Notes under the pieces: generated by a model | Database searches by the model: none | Seen by the model: the letters and a program-made list of their open reading frames with translations, nothing else | Told to the model about the DNA's origin: nothing | Shown here: piece by piece, positions 56,401 to 64,000 of the stretch | How the letters are laid out: each line of letters begins with the position of its first letter | How positions within the stretch are numbered: position 1 is the stretch's first letter | Made by a program: the position numbers and the translations under genes | Source: Corbicula japonica | Lineage: Eukaryota; Mollusca; Bivalvia; Venerida; Cyrenidae | Length of the DNA: 64,000 nucleotides | Assembly: GCA_038501625.1 (NCBI GenBank) | Contig: JAZAYU010000008.1 | Span: 10,292,938 to 10,356,937 of the forward strand | Direction of reading: 5' to 3'

Positions 56401-59343
56401 TGCATATTGTTTTAGACTATTTGCCAAACCACAAGCTGCTTGAAAAAAGCAAGCACAAAGGTCTCACATTAGCTCTAATATGCTTAGAATTTTAACCCTT
56501 TCCTCCATATATATACCTTTATTGCATGTGCGAACAGTGTAGATCCAGATCAGCCGTCATATCTGTACCATCTGCACACTTCTTTTTGATTCATATGGTT
56601 ATTTCTGACCAAAATGCAACCAGTGCAGATCAAATCTTACTCAAGTCAGATCTAACAAACTGTTAGATCTGATGACCCACAGACACCGTACAAAAGCTAT
56701 AGCGGTTTTCCCCATTAACTATTTTTAGAAATTGTCAACACAGGAAGCATGATTTGTAATGTTCGCAAAATGATTTGAAGATGTCATTACATTAGAAATG
56801 AATGCAACACTACATAAACATATATATCTTCAGTAAAATATGTCTTAAGCAGGCTGTAAACACTTTCCATGGTTTAAAGTACTATGTTTACTTTCACTTT
56901 TGCGATTTTGTAATCTGATTGATTCAAAGGGTTTATAAAAGCATGTTTTAGTTACTCGTCGTCAGATCCTGATAGTGTTGTGGTTTTCAGGAGATGATTT
57001 TAATCAGATTGGTGCAGATCCTGATCAGATGGCATGAATGTACAGGCTGATCTGGATCTACATTGGTTGAACATGCGTAAAAATGTGTATATATGGAGGA
57101 AAGGGATAAATTTGATAATGTAATATAAATTTTAATAATTATTATCAAAAAAGGTTATTTGGATATTCAATAGTTTTATATCATTCAATTATAAATCAGT
57201 TTTTTGACCAGACATCGAAACTGCATATATTGGGGAAAAATAGTTAAACTTCCTTGATTTTGCCCATTTTCTGATTATATTTTAAATTAAATGCTTTCAA
57301 TGTGAGTTTTAAGGCTTTGAAGCTAAACATTTTGTTCTTGATCATTCTCTCATTTTCTAATATTGTTTTTAAACTTTGAGAATATCATTTGTTTAGTGAA
57401 ATTTGTTTATTTCATTATTTGCAACCTATCTATCATCTTCAGTTTGTAAAAAAAGGTAAGAAATTTAGACTTGTTAAACTGAAATAACATCATACCTTTT
57501 GTATCGAACCACAGCGTCTGACTGCAAAACACTGCTTCTTACTGGCTGGCTGACAAACACCAGCTTGTTAAGTTTTCTGCTCTCATAATGTGTAATTTGA
57601 TAACAATTGCAAGTAATTTAATGTTGGTCTTGCTTAGTTTAATAAAACTGTCTTTAGAGAAATGTTAATATGTGATTTATGCAAAAACTTAACCTCGCAA
57701 AATTGAAAATTTAGAATGTACTGAGCGTGTAATTTTATTATGACTGTTTCTGTTAAAAATTAAATTTGTGTTTACAGTAAGTCGCAGACAAAAACTCGTC
57801 ATTACAAAATATTGTGGGACAATCAATTTAATTTACTATACTTAAGAAGTATTGGGTTCTGTAACTATCTTTTTTTTTCTATTTTTGCCTTAAATGTATA
57901 AACTGTTCATAAATTTTCTAGTCCATTTTGCTTATTGTAGTCATCTTTCATAATTTTGTTTGATAACTTTATACAATGTAAATCTGATTTGAGAATACTC
58001 AAAATCAGTTCCACCACTGTTGTAAGTTTGCAGCGAGTTTAACCCGATTTGTTGTTTTGGTTTTTAACCTGAAAGATTAATCAGGCATTTCATTTTTTTA
58101 ACTTCAGATACATTTTATTATAATATTTATAGGTTCAAGAAATACAAAAGATAAAACAAACAACAACAACATTTACAGATTATTGTATTAATGTTCCCAA
58201 CATTAATTTAATATAAAATTTTAATTTCCATTGAAATTTATGTTTGTGATTACATCTTTATTTTTTTTAAAAAAAGGTAAGTTTAAAATAGAAACTTTTA
58301 TTGATTTGGGGATCCCATTTGTTTTTCTCTATTTAATGTTAAATAACTAAGGTGTATCTTTAATTAATCAACCATTAATAACACATATCATACAGAAAAA
58401 AAAAAACAAAGACAATTTTTGAAATTGATTCAGACATGACTTCTATATCCTAATACATATCTCAGCATTCAGTTTCAATAAAGAGATGCCTTTAACTTAA
58501 GATTTGTGATTATTGAGTAATTATAGATTACCGTATGATTTACCTTTCCTTTTCTACTATATGGGTTCCCAGATGAAATCATACTTGCCTTTTTGTAGAA
58601 GACGTTTCTTATAACAAACAGTTGGTAAAATATGCTGATGTACAAATTATAACATATTTTTGTACCTTTCTTTTGGATAATGGTCTGCCTCTTTTAACTT
58701 CCTCTGATTCATTTGGCTCTATTTCTTCCGTAGGGACCTCATCTCCTTCAAGTTGTATGACCTCTGGCTTGACTTCTGGAGCTGTCTGTTTGGCAGACTT
58801 TGATTTGGTTGTTTTTGTTGAAGCATTGGGTTTAAGCTCTTTTGAGGTCTCTGCTTTAGGAAGACTATCAGTTAAAACATAACAGTTGTCAGATAGTTTT
58901 GTAATTGTTTTGGCATCAATTTCCTTTTGTAAAGCCGTACTCAGTCGTTGTTTAACCAGGCGAGTTTCTGGATTTTTAGATATGAGCCACTGCTCAAGTT
59001 CTGAAAATGTCACCCCATCCCCTGTCTGCTTAGTTATCATCCTAATAGCTTGAGTGATTCTGTGACTTGTGGAATGACTCCTCTGTTCTCCTGACACAGT
59101 GGCAGTGTTCTCACCAGAGCTGGCGTCTCGTCTGTAACTTACATTACCTTTGAAATGAATTTTGAAAAGTTTTTTCTCATTTACAAGTGATTCTAAACTT
59201 TCAGTTGTTTCTTTTTTACTTAAGCCGTGGTAACGTTCAAGCATTCTACTAATTCTATCGAAGTCTGGACGCGCCTTACGCTGCTTGAGTATATCGACAG
59301 TTTCGATGACCCATTCTTTGTGTTTTTCCATTATCTGCTCCAT
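47280..59343 (-). CDS. Winged-helix / double PHD / SAM chromatin-reader protein; 11 exons, complete
   Basis: Spliced model of 572 residues; all phases agree. Residues about 5-75 form a SAMD1/KAT6-type winged helix ([26 protein letters not shown]). Residues about 95-160 look like a second winged helix ([23 protein letters not shown]), as in the KAT6 N-terminus. Residues about 215-226 ([10 protein letters not shown]) contain the AT-hook core RGRP. Residues 276-378 form two consecutive C4HC3 PHD fingers closely resembling the KAT6A/B double PHD ([34 protein letters not shown]). Residues 502-570 form a SAM domain ([32 protein letters not shown]) like SAMD1. No MYST acetyltransferase is present; the stop follows the SAM domain directly. 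Known relatives bind CpG-rich DNA (winged helix), read acylated H3 tails (double PHD) and oligomerise (SAM), so a nuclear chromatin-binding role is inferred. An in-frame TAG sits three codons before the ATG. Confidence 0.9.
47440..47600. mobile_element. Palindromic MITE family 2, fragment in intron 10
   Basis: GAAGATCCAGATCAGCAAGA, CATCTAATCTGGATCTGCAC and CAGTGTAGATCCTGATCAGA. It lies in the intron between exons 11 and 10 (47421-48129). Confidence 0.75.
47826..47962. mobile_element. Palindromic MITE family 1 in intron 10
   Basis: AAGATCATTAAACTAAATCT ... TCTCAGTTTTATGACC, with GGCGACTAGTCGCC at the centre. Confidence 0.85.
47975..48062. mobile_element. Palindromic MITE family 2, short fragment in intron 10
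   Basis: TGTTGATCCAGATCAGCCAG followed by GATTAAGATCTAG and GACAGAAATAACC. Confidence 0.6.
48130..48283 (-). CDS. Chromatin-reader exon 10 (start of SAM domain)
   Basis: Residues 475-526. A spacer ([17 protein letters not shown]) is followed by [20 protein letters not shown] and FKSQ, helices 1-2 of a SAM domain. The acceptor is TTTGTAG and the donor CTCAG|GTATTC. Confidence 0.92.
48344..49423. mobile_element. Palindromic MITE family 2, split by a mariner-like insertion
   Basis: The left end TTAACCCTTTCCTGTA (48344-48362) and the remainder (from GATACACCTTTATTG at 49190 to TATACAGGAAAGGGTT at 49423) form one complete family-2 copy once 48363-49187 is removed. Intron 9 of the chromatin-reader gene. 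Confidence 0.9.
48363..49187. mobile_element. Non-autonomous mariner-like element, 825 bp
   Basis: Terminal inverted repeats CGAGGGTTGTTCAATATATA and its complement TATATTGAACACCCCTCG, extending through TAATGAGACTGT. Flanked by TA at 48361-48362 and 49188-49189, the target duplication expected of Tc1/mariner. No transposase frame of useful length. Inserted inside an older family-2 MITE. Confidence 0.9.
49629..49692. mobile_element. Palindromic MITE family 2, end fragment
   Basis: TTAACCCTTTCCTTCATATA to GTGTAGATCCAGAACCAG; one end only. Confidence 0.75.
49853..50036. mobile_element. Short inverted-repeat element (GGTGGTC type)
   Basis: TACAGTCAACTCTGTCTAAA at the left and CACAGGTTTGACTGTA at the right are inverted. 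Internal AGACAGGTGGTC repeats. Related to 33520-33725. Lies in intron 9. Confidence 0.7.
50262..50420. mobile_element. Palindromic MITE family 2, internal copy in intron 9
   Basis: ATGATCAGGATCCACACTGT, AGATCAAGATCAGATGGCAC and GGCTGATCTGGATCTACAAT, about 75 bp from exon 9. Confidence 0.75.
50494..50572 (-). CDS. Chromatin-reader exon 9 (Pro/Thr-rich linker)
   Basis: Residues 449-474, ending [18 protein letters not shown] low-complexity linker before the SAM domain with SP/TP sites. The acceptor is GCTTCCAG and the donor TTTGA|GTAAGT. Confidence 0.85.
50850..51046. mobile_element. Palindromic MITE family 2 in intron 8
   Basis: GTGTAGGTCTAGATCAGCTG ... CTGGATCTACACTTTCCCCA; moderately diverged. 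Confidence 0.75.
51262..51378. mobile_element. Palindromic MITE family 1, just downstream of exon 8
   Basis: CAAGATCATAAAACTTAAGA ... TAGTTTTATGATCTTGGGC. Ends about 40 bp from the exon-8 donor. Confidence 0.88.
51419..51525 (-). CDS. Chromatin-reader exon 8 (basic linker)
   Basis: Residues 413-448, [20 protein letters not shown] onward. It is basic and may contribute a nuclear-localisation signal. The acceptor is TTATTTCAG and the donor ACAG|GTAAAC. Confidence 0.85.
52000..52228. mobile_element. Palindromic MITE family 2 in intron 7
   Basis: AATAGATCCAGATCAGTCTG, AATCTGGATCTACACAGC and GTTGATCTGGATCTACATTG, ending GTAAAGGGTTA. Confidence 0.8.
52400..52448 (-). CDS. Chromatin-reader exon 7 (49-bp acidic micro-exon)
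   Basis: Residues 397-412, [16 protein letters not shown]. It is acidic and Ser-rich, a possible CK2-type stretch. The acceptor is GTTTTCCAG and the donor GAAAG|GTGCAT. Phases match both neighbours (2 bases in, 2 out). Confidence 0.82.
52822..53140 (+). repeat. 37/51-bp minisatellite in chromatin-reader intron 6
   Basis: About eight units of CCTCTACCCACAGTGGTGAG AGGCCTGTCAATGTCAG. Some units carry an extra CCAATCACAGGA insert, giving a short higher-order pattern. Confidence 0.95.
53397..53480 (-). CDS. Chromatin-reader exon 6 (end of PHD2)
   Basis: Residues 369-396, [18 protein letters not shown] onward. It holds the last Cys pair of PHD2 followed by a Lys/Gly-rich linker. The acceptor is TGTTACAG and the donor AAAG|GTAAAC. 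Confidence 0.92.
53660..53852. mobile_element. Palindromic MITE family 2 in intron 5
   Basis: TGCTGTCTGATCTGAATCTA, GTGCAGATTCAGATCAACTG and ATCTGAATCTACACTGG. A variant subfamily with GAATCTA in place of GGATCTA. Confidence 0.8.
53909..54213 (-). mobile_element. Second copy of the tandem-unit element, with a single unit
   Basis: Reverse complement of the 3488-4626 plan: CTAGACTCTG ... GATGCTCCCACTGCTACAAC, then one ~155-bp unit (GGGCCATAACTCTGGTCAAA, GATCATCTGTGCAAGTTTGA), a short ACGGATGGATGGACG-type stretch, and GCCGCCCACTTTGAGAGGGT. It lies in intron 5, about 150 bp from exon 5. Confidence 0.85.
54360..54441 (-). CDS. Chromatin-reader exon 5 (PHD2 core)
   Basis: Residues 342-368, [18 protein letters not shown] and NPPVTNKPK. 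It supplies the CxxC and HxxC zinc ligands of PHD2. The acceptor is CATTTCAG and the donor AAAAG|GTATGC. Confidence 0.93.
54797..55590 (-). repeat. 65-bp minisatellite derived from exon 4 and its splice donor
   Basis: Units begin at 54939 (diverged), 55006, 55071, 55136, 55201, 55266, 55331, 55396, 55461 and 55526, exactly 65 bp apart; the real exon end sits in phase at 55591. Read on the minus strand, a unit contains CTGTGAAAGTCCAGATAACG AT|GTAAGC, the same as the last 22 bp of exon 4 plus its donor, and AGTGTAAGACTTGCT, similar to the exon's TGTAAGACTTGTTGT. The left part (54800-54950) has collapsed into about eight 17-bp units CTTACACTTAGGCAAGC. Confidence 0.95.
55596..55708 (-). CDS. Chromatin-reader exon 4 (end of PHD1, start of PHD2)
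   Basis: Residues 304-341: [17 protein letters not shown], then WQCMECKTC and CICESPDND. It closes PHD1 and opens PHD2 as in KAT6. The acceptor is ATTTTCCAG and the donor GAT|GTAAGC. The last 22 bp and the donor are copied repeatedly in the adjoining intronic minisatellite. Confidence 0.93.
56208..56385 (-). CDS. Chromatin-reader exon 3 (first half of PHD1)
   Basis: Encodes residues 245-303. A basic linker is followed by [17 protein letters not shown] and [10 protein letters not shown], the first two Cys pairs of PHD1. The acceptor is TGATTACAG and the donor AAAG|GTACTC, phase 1. Confidence 0.92.
56494..57105. mobile_element. Palindromic MITE family 2, split by a 380-bp insertion
   Basis: TTAACCCTTTCCTCCATATA at the left and TATATATGGAGGAAAGGG at the right are the two ends. 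The copy is interrupted at GTGCAGATC. Intron 2 of the chromatin-reader gene. Confidence 0.88.
56632..57011. mobile_element. 380-bp insertion with 9-bp flanking direct repeats
   Basis: Flanked by GTGCAGATC at 56623-56631 and 57012-57020. It contains a small palindrome (AGATCTAACAAACTGTTAGA). No terminal inverted repeat is convincing and no coding frame is seen. Class unknown. Confidence 0.7.
57106..57495. other. Chromatin-reader intron 2, remaining part
   Basis: AT-rich with no recognised repeat or exon. Confidence 0.55.
57496..57549 (-). CDS. Chromatin-reader exon 2, candidate 54-bp cassette exon
   Basis: [18 protein letters not shown], residues 227-244. It is open and flanked by TTTGTCAG and AAAG|GTATGA with phase 0 at both ends, so including or skipping it keeps the frame. 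The basic composition fits the surrounding linker. No domain is recognised. It is supported only by splice signals and phase. Confidence 0.5.
57550..58665. other. Chromatin-reader intron 1
   Basis: Very AT-rich with several poly-A/T runs. No repeat family or exon recognised. Confidence 0.6.
58666..59343 (-). CDS. Chromatin-reader exon 1 (two winged-helix-like domains, AT-hook core)
   Basis: Encodes residues 1-226. [20 protein letters not shown] closely resembles the SAMD1/KAT6 winged helix. The second half (residues about 95-160) resembles the KAT6 H15-like winged helix. A Lys/Ser/Thr-rich linker leads to RGRP. The donor is AAAG|GTACAA, phase 0. Confidence 0.93.
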
Positions 59344-60194
59344 TTTCCACTACTTCTATGTTCTGGAAACCTTAAAAGTTCTTACGGTTCAACGCCAAAA
59401 CTTTGTTGTGTTCTTTTCCGAAATGAACTTCCGCTCGATCTGCGCATGCGTACATCTACAATTCGCTCTTAATAAGCATGGTTAATCATTTTGAATACCT
59501 GATTTCAAAGCCTTGATTCTTTCAATCAATGTCTAGAACTCTCGCATAAACGACGGCTGAACAATGTATGTGTAAAATCTGTTGCCAAAGATATATCGTC
59601 ATTATTACATCAAGTGTAAGATTGTTGAATGTTCATGCAATGCTACGCCCGCGGACAAGATATGCAGTCATGCACGAAATCTTTCAAGTAGATTTCTAAT
59701 TCAGTATTTCCTAACAGACTGATAAACGTAATCGTGACAAATTTATATTAACACTTTTACATGTTAAATTTGTAACACGTCTATAATTGTTCTGATTTTC
59801 TTTCTTACAGTTAAAGAAGCACAAGTCTCTTCTCTATATTTGTTCAGCGATGGACAAGGGTTAATATGCATTGCAGTTTTTTCATGCGATATATTGTATT
59901 AATAAAATCTGACACAACTTCTCTTAATTTTTATTGTACGAAATAGACCGATATAGTTGGATTTAGCAAAACTCGTAATTATCTTAAATTACGTCCCTTT
60001 ACGACATTTATATCATTTGTACTGAAAAGGTCAGATAATGTTTATAAAAAAAAATGATTGAACACAATGGCTAGAATTGAGACAGCATAGTGATCGGTGC
60101 AAAGACCGAAAGTTTTACTAATAATCTCGCCTAAATTTTCATCTTATCATCTAGAAGAAGCAGCAGCACTGAAAGTTGTAACGAAAATACAACA
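59344..60194. promoter_or_regulatory. Divergent intergenic region, candidate shared promoter
   Basis: The 851 bp between the start codons of the chromatin-reader gene (minus) and AADAT (plus) must hold both 5' UTRs and core promoters. It is mostly AT-rich, with scattered CpGs near 59400-59460 and a CCGCGG at about 59650. No TATA box or initiator can be assigned with confidence. Confidence 0.55.
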
Positions 60195-60261
60195 ATGAAC
60201 TATGCAAGATTTCTTAACAAAATTAGTAAAGCTCGCCAGCCCTCACCCATTAGAGTGCTTA
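60195..60261 (+). CDS. AADAT: AADAT exon 1
   Basis: Encodes MNYARFLNKISKARQPSPI plus RVL and one base. The open frame continues to 60443, but the donor CTTA|GTAAGT at 60262 joins in phase to exon 2 and restores the family sequence IR-xx-T-xIL, so the read-through is intronic. Confidence 0.9.
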
Positions 60262-63227
60262 GTAAGTATCAAATTATTGAACGTTCAGAAATTTATGTTG
60301 AAAAACCAGAAGCCAGCGGTAAGAAGGGTAATCACATTTGCATAAAATCGGTTTCATTTTCAGTGCTCATGCTGTCGGTTGACATTGTCGCCATTCGCGA
60401 TAATTATACGTTATTGTCGATTATTTCAAAGAATTGGCAGTAAAATTTGTCGATTAATTTATTGTCAAAAAAGAGAAGACATATTAAGCTAATTTGCAAT
60501 CTCTCTGCCCTAAGCAATCGCCGCATTTCTGATAATTGTGGGTCGTTATTCTGATAATTGTGGGTCGTTAATCCCCTAATTGAACTCACAAAGTGTCACT
60601 AAAGATAATCACCTTGTCATCACCTACAGCTCAATAATCAATGTGTGTAATCGGTAAACTTTGGGTATTTTCGCTACGTTATGACATTCATAGGTTGTTA
60701 TGGTTGCTATTTATAGCTAGTATGGTTTCTCCTATCTTATGTTTAACTACCCATTAACATATGAAAATGGATGTAAATTATTTTGCCAAACAGTTTCATG
60801 CAATATTTAACATGGTTTGGTAAAAACTGCCTTGAAGTATAAAGACCTATTTGGGAATACAAGTTTACATAGCAGTGAATCCAACAGATTTTGTCTGCAA
60901 TAGTTTGAAACAAGTGAAGAATGTCTTATTGTTAATTGTTTTAGTATAATACATAAAGACATAAAGCTAATTATTTTGATTGAGGTTTAGGTAATTAAGT
61001 AATAATTAACAGTTTATCTTCAATACTAGAGATACAATCTTGTGAATTAAAAAAAAACAACAAACAATTATTATTCTATTTCCCATTCATGTGAAAAACA
61101 ACACAAGCACCTTTGGCTATTAATTTATTTTTCGAGAATTGTGTGGCTATTATTTGAAAACAGCCAGCGTGAGCACTGAAACTTTTATGGAAATCAACAA
61201 AGTCTTCAGGAGAAACTTATTTCATAATTATGTTAAAATATAATAAATGACATGAAAAATAATGTCATTTTTTGTTATTTATTCAGATTTCTCTAGTTAG
61301 ATTCATAAAAAAATGATAAAGAGCTTAAAATTTCGTAATTAATACACAAGATCAACACTATTTGCTCTTTGGGCAGAAGTGAATAAATGAAATTCACTCA
61401 AAAAGTGAACATTCTAGATCCTGATCAGATGGTACATGTCATAAAAGTCATATTTATGCAGTAAAGTGTTCTGTAACTATCTGAAAACAGAGATCATCTC
61501 TCTAGACTCTGATTTGCTTGTATTGCAGCTGCCATTCTTCAGCAGAGTCCTCCATCTATGATATCGATGGCAGGTGGCATGCCAAATGTAGGAACATTTC
61601 CTTTAGAATCAGCATCTTTCAAACTGAGGTAAGTTATTTAGTGTATGACACTTAAGGAAAACACTTATTTGGTACCATAAAAAACAAACACTAGAAAAGT
61701 TGGATAGCAGTGGTCTCATTAAAACTTAAATCCTTATACACAGGTTTTATTGCATGTGCAACCATTGCAGATCAATGGCAGCTGGTTCATCCATATCATC
61801 TGATCTCGAACTACACTGGTTGCTTCTTGATAAGAAATAACCTCATAAATCTAAAACCATTAAAGATCCTAATCAGATGATAAGGAGGTGCCAGGTGATC
61901 TGGATCTACACTGTTTGCCTAGGATTACTGCAACATCACATAGATTAAAGGGTAAAGCGAATTCCAAAGCCAATATTGACTGTAAGATCCAGCTCTTTTC
62001 AGTAAAAAAGCTACAGTTTTGTTCACAACCAAATGCACATTAACTTATTGCAAGATAACAAAACTAATCGATAGCATGTATTGTGATAGCTACAATCCTA
62101 AACAAGTCTGCTACTTTATTTACCAGTACTATTTCTTGTTTCTTTGCTGACTGGCTGTTTGTATTAGGGTTATATGTAATCCTTTTTCGCATTCAGTGTT
62201 ATCAAAGCATGATCCCGATTGTCTGGCTCCCGATTACATGGAAGAATATTTCATTCCACAAGACACAGTTCATTCCTACAAAACCAGGTTAAGTAACAAG
62301 GGTGGATTTGCAGTCTCAAAGGTCAAAGGTTTTGGCTCAAAATCTTTCGGCTTTGTGGGTTGTTCCTTGCGTAATAGTTTGCCAGTGGAATTATCTAACA
62401 TTAGCAGGTTGCCTTCTTTCAAAATATCTGTTAAGAAGTACCTAATGGACAGTTTGTAATTTTTTTTTTTAAATCTTCAAAAGTGTTTTTCAAATTTACA
62501 TTTGATTTTTTCAGTATAGGAATGGATTTAACTTATTTTGTTTTTCATCGTATCATTTAACACTTTTAGTTTATAATGATCTTTTTTTTCTTTTTATCAT
62601 TCTGTTAATAATGTGCTACACATTTTTAAATTTCGTATCGCTACATTTTAAAGTTGAGACTTGTTATCTTGGCAGTAGTTTTAGTAATAGGTTTAACTTT
62701 GTGACTGTGATATAATATAATTTGTCTTTATTGAAATTTAACTGAAGGTAGAATATTTAATGTTCATTAATTTTATCATTTGCTTCTTAGTATATTGATT
62801 CTGCTGCTATTTGAATAATGGGTAACAATACTGTAAATTCTAATCTGTGATAAAACAATTGAATTCTTACTGTGATATATTTAATTGTAAATAGGTTTTG
62901 CATAAATTAAAGGCTCTATATCATGCCACCAACACAGAGGACCACAATGGAAATAAGAGTCTCTCTTTTTTGTGTTATCCTCGGTGTTGGTGTGCATGTC
63001 ATGGCTTATTTATTCACATGTGTGTTATATATATTTGTATCGTACATGTTGTTTTAAATGACCATGTATATGTATTCCATACCGAAATAAATCTATCTCT
63101 ATCTATCTATCATACTTTCTTTCGGAAATATTTAATAGAGATATTGCTACATTTCCAGTGATGGTACATACCTCGAGTTGAACTCGACATTGATGAAACA
63201 AGCATTGCAATATACACCAACTCCAGG
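60195..63227 (+). CDS. AADAT: Kynurenine/alpha-aminoadipate aminotransferase, 5' part (exons 1-3 of a longer gene)
   Basis: Exons 60195-60261, 61529-61628 and 63159-63227 encode the first 78 residues, ending on a split Gly codon and a canonical GTAAGT donor; the rest lies beyond the window. The family is a fold-type I PLP enzyme of about 425 residues, usually mitochondrial, that transaminates kynurenine to kynurenic acid and alpha-aminoadipate to alpha-oxoadipate in tryptophan and lysine breakdown. Diagnostic stretches are MNYARF at the start, ARQPSPIRVLT, PSMISMAGGMPN (the mobile substrate-binding N-terminal segment) and KQALQYTPTPG. The catalytic Lys and PLP site are not in view, so activity cannot be judged. 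The gene is divergent from the chromatin-reader gene, with 851 bp between start codons. Intron 2 holds a truncated LINE in the same orientation. Confidence 0.93.
60262..61528 (+). other. AADAT intron 1
   Basis: AT-rich. A doubled ATTCTGATAATTGTGGGTCG lies at about 60524-60568 and a decayed family-2 MITE fragment at 61345-61470 (CATTCTAGATCCTGATCAGA, TATTTATGCAGTAAAG). No other structure. Confidence 0.6.
61529..61628 (+). CDS. AADAT: AADAT exon 2
   Basis: Encodes TAILQQSPPSMISMAGGMPN, then VGTFPLESASFKL and two bases. The acceptor is GTATTGCAG and the donor TGAG|GTAAGT. SMAGG-x-PN is the conserved N-terminal motif of the family. Confidence 0.93.
61715..61955. mobile_element. Palindromic MITE family 2 in AADAT intron 2
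   Basis: CACAGGTTTTATTGCATGTG, CATCTGATCTCGAACTACAC, AAGATCCTAATCAGATGATA, GGTGATCTGGATCTACACTG, ending ATTAAAGGGT. Confidence 0.8.
62160..63113 (+). mobile_element. 5'-truncated non-LTR retrotransposon (LINE) 3' end
   Basis: The frame up to 62459 reads HSYKTRLSNKGGFAVSKVKG, SLRNSLPVELSNISRLPSFK and ISVKKYLMDSL-stop, the typical C-terminus of a non-LTR reverse transcriptase (RNSLP ... SFK-xx-KK-xL). About 640 bp of untranslated tail follows, ending in (TCTA)n at 63092-63113. The reverse-transcriptase core is missing, so it is dead. Inserted in AADAT intron 2 in sense orientation. Confidence 0.8.
63159..63227 (+). CDS. AADAT: AADAT exon 3
   Basis: Encodes SDGTYLELNSTLMKQALQYT, then PTPG. The acceptor is CATTTCCAG and the donor CCAGG|GTAAGT. 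The next exon is outside the window. Confidence 0.9.
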
Positions 63228-64000
63228 GTAAGTGTATTTCCAATTAACAGAGGGTTTGTATTGGACATTGTCACCACTGATCATCATCAGTCTGTCATTG
63301 CCCACTTGTTTACAGTCTCATCCATAAGCACCAAACTTTGCCAGTATTTGGTTATTTATGAGGTCTTCATTTCTTTATTTACTCTGTAATGTAGTTATAA
63401 CTGTTTTTGACTTGACCAGTAGTTAAATATCAGTTGCAACTTTTTATTTTGTCTGCAAGACTCTTCTGTTGGGACCTTGAACCTGGACAGGTTGCTCCAA
63501 AGTTGCTGTGCAATTGAAAGATCTACCATGTTTCATAATTATCAAAAACTTTCCAGAAAAAGTAAAAAGTTTGGATCATTAAGTTTTTTATTTGCATATG
63601 TATTACATCACGTTTAGCTAAGATTGCTTTAGATACAAAAACCATTTGCTAAAAATCCCTTAGTAGGAAGGGTACAAGATTCAAGTTATCAACAGTAAAT
63701 CCATCTATCAATACAACTCACAAAACAATGTCAGGTTGCAGATGCCAGTATTCAACAGTAAACATACTATCTGTAGCTGGTCCATAGAACTCATAACAAC
63801 AACATGAAATAGGAGCAGTTTTTATTGTAAACAAGCAAAGGTCAGCTACTGATGCAGTACACATTTCAAAATATATCAAACCCTGCAAAAATCTATAGCC
63901 AAAAGCTGCCATCCCTGCTCATTCTTCACAAAATCCATCCAACAACATGCAGCTAAATTTCTGCTGCAGAAGCAGTTTACATTTGCCAGATTTCCATAGT
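63228..64000 (+). other. AADAT intron 3, left part
   Basis: No exon, repeat or RNA recognised before the window edge. The minus-strand frame at 63718-63912 has no recognisable domain. Confidence 0.6.

Noticed and set aside
60262..60443. Extension of AADAT exon 1 to the stop at 60443
   Set aside because: The frame is open, but the sequence no longer resembles the family after codon 22, and a good donor at 60262 joins in phase to the conserved exon 2.

Overview
This is eukaryotic, AT-rich, repeat-heavy DNA with split genes. It is almost certainly molluscan, most likely a heterodont bivalve. That placement is an inference from the intron/exon style, the families of palindromic MITEs and the roughly 155-bp tandem-repeat element, not from a species match. 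Three protein-coding genes can be built exon by exon with matching splice phases. (1) Minus strand 24767 to 6771: a complete nine-exon SLC1-family excitatory amino-acid (glutamate) transporter, 577 residues. (2) Minus strand 59343 to 47280: an eleven-exon chromatin-reader protein, 572 residues. It has two N-terminal winged-helix-like regions, an AT-hook-like stretch, a KAT6-type double PHD finger and a C-terminal SAMD1-type SAM domain, with no acetyltransferase domain. (3) Plus strand from 60195: the first three coding exons of a kynurenine/alpha-aminoadipate aminotransferase (AADAT) that runs off the right edge. Genes 2 and 3 are head-to-head with 851 bp between their start codons.

Layout. 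1-6.7 kb is non-coding, with a partly visible 1.55-kb repeat, a mobile element carrying seven internal ~155-bp units, and a GC-rich hairpin. 6.8-24.8 kb is the transporter. Its introns hold a 1.75-kb long-inverted-repeat element (intron 6), a foldback element made of inverted satellite arms (intron 4, ending 38 bp from an exon), a tRNA-derived SINE (intron 3), and a 2.46-kb inverted-repeat element whose interior is an alternating A/B array of six tRNA-like units (intron 2). 24.8-28.4 kb, upstream of the transporter, holds four minisatellites or microsatellites in a row, one repeating the E-box core CACGTG every 54 bp.

29.3-44.6 kb is a satellite-based foldback element plus its 3' flank, duplicated in tandem very recently (30989-37028 and 37027-44648). 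Copy 1 has lost 1,552 bp. Each copy also carries a 20-bp minisatellite that creates long but spurious open frames. 45-59 kb is the chromatin-reader gene, whose introns and 3' flank are packed with two palindromic MITE families, one interrupted by a mariner-like element and one by a 380-bp insertion. One intron contains a 65-bp minisatellite that copies the adjacent exon end and its splice donor. 60-64 kb is the AADAT start, with a 5'-truncated LINE in intron 2.

The three genes are unrelated in pathway as far as the sequence shows. The strongest points for follow-up are the KAT6-like/SAMD1-like domain combination, the splice-donor minisatellite, two GC-AG introns in the transporter, and the foldback elements with satellite arms.
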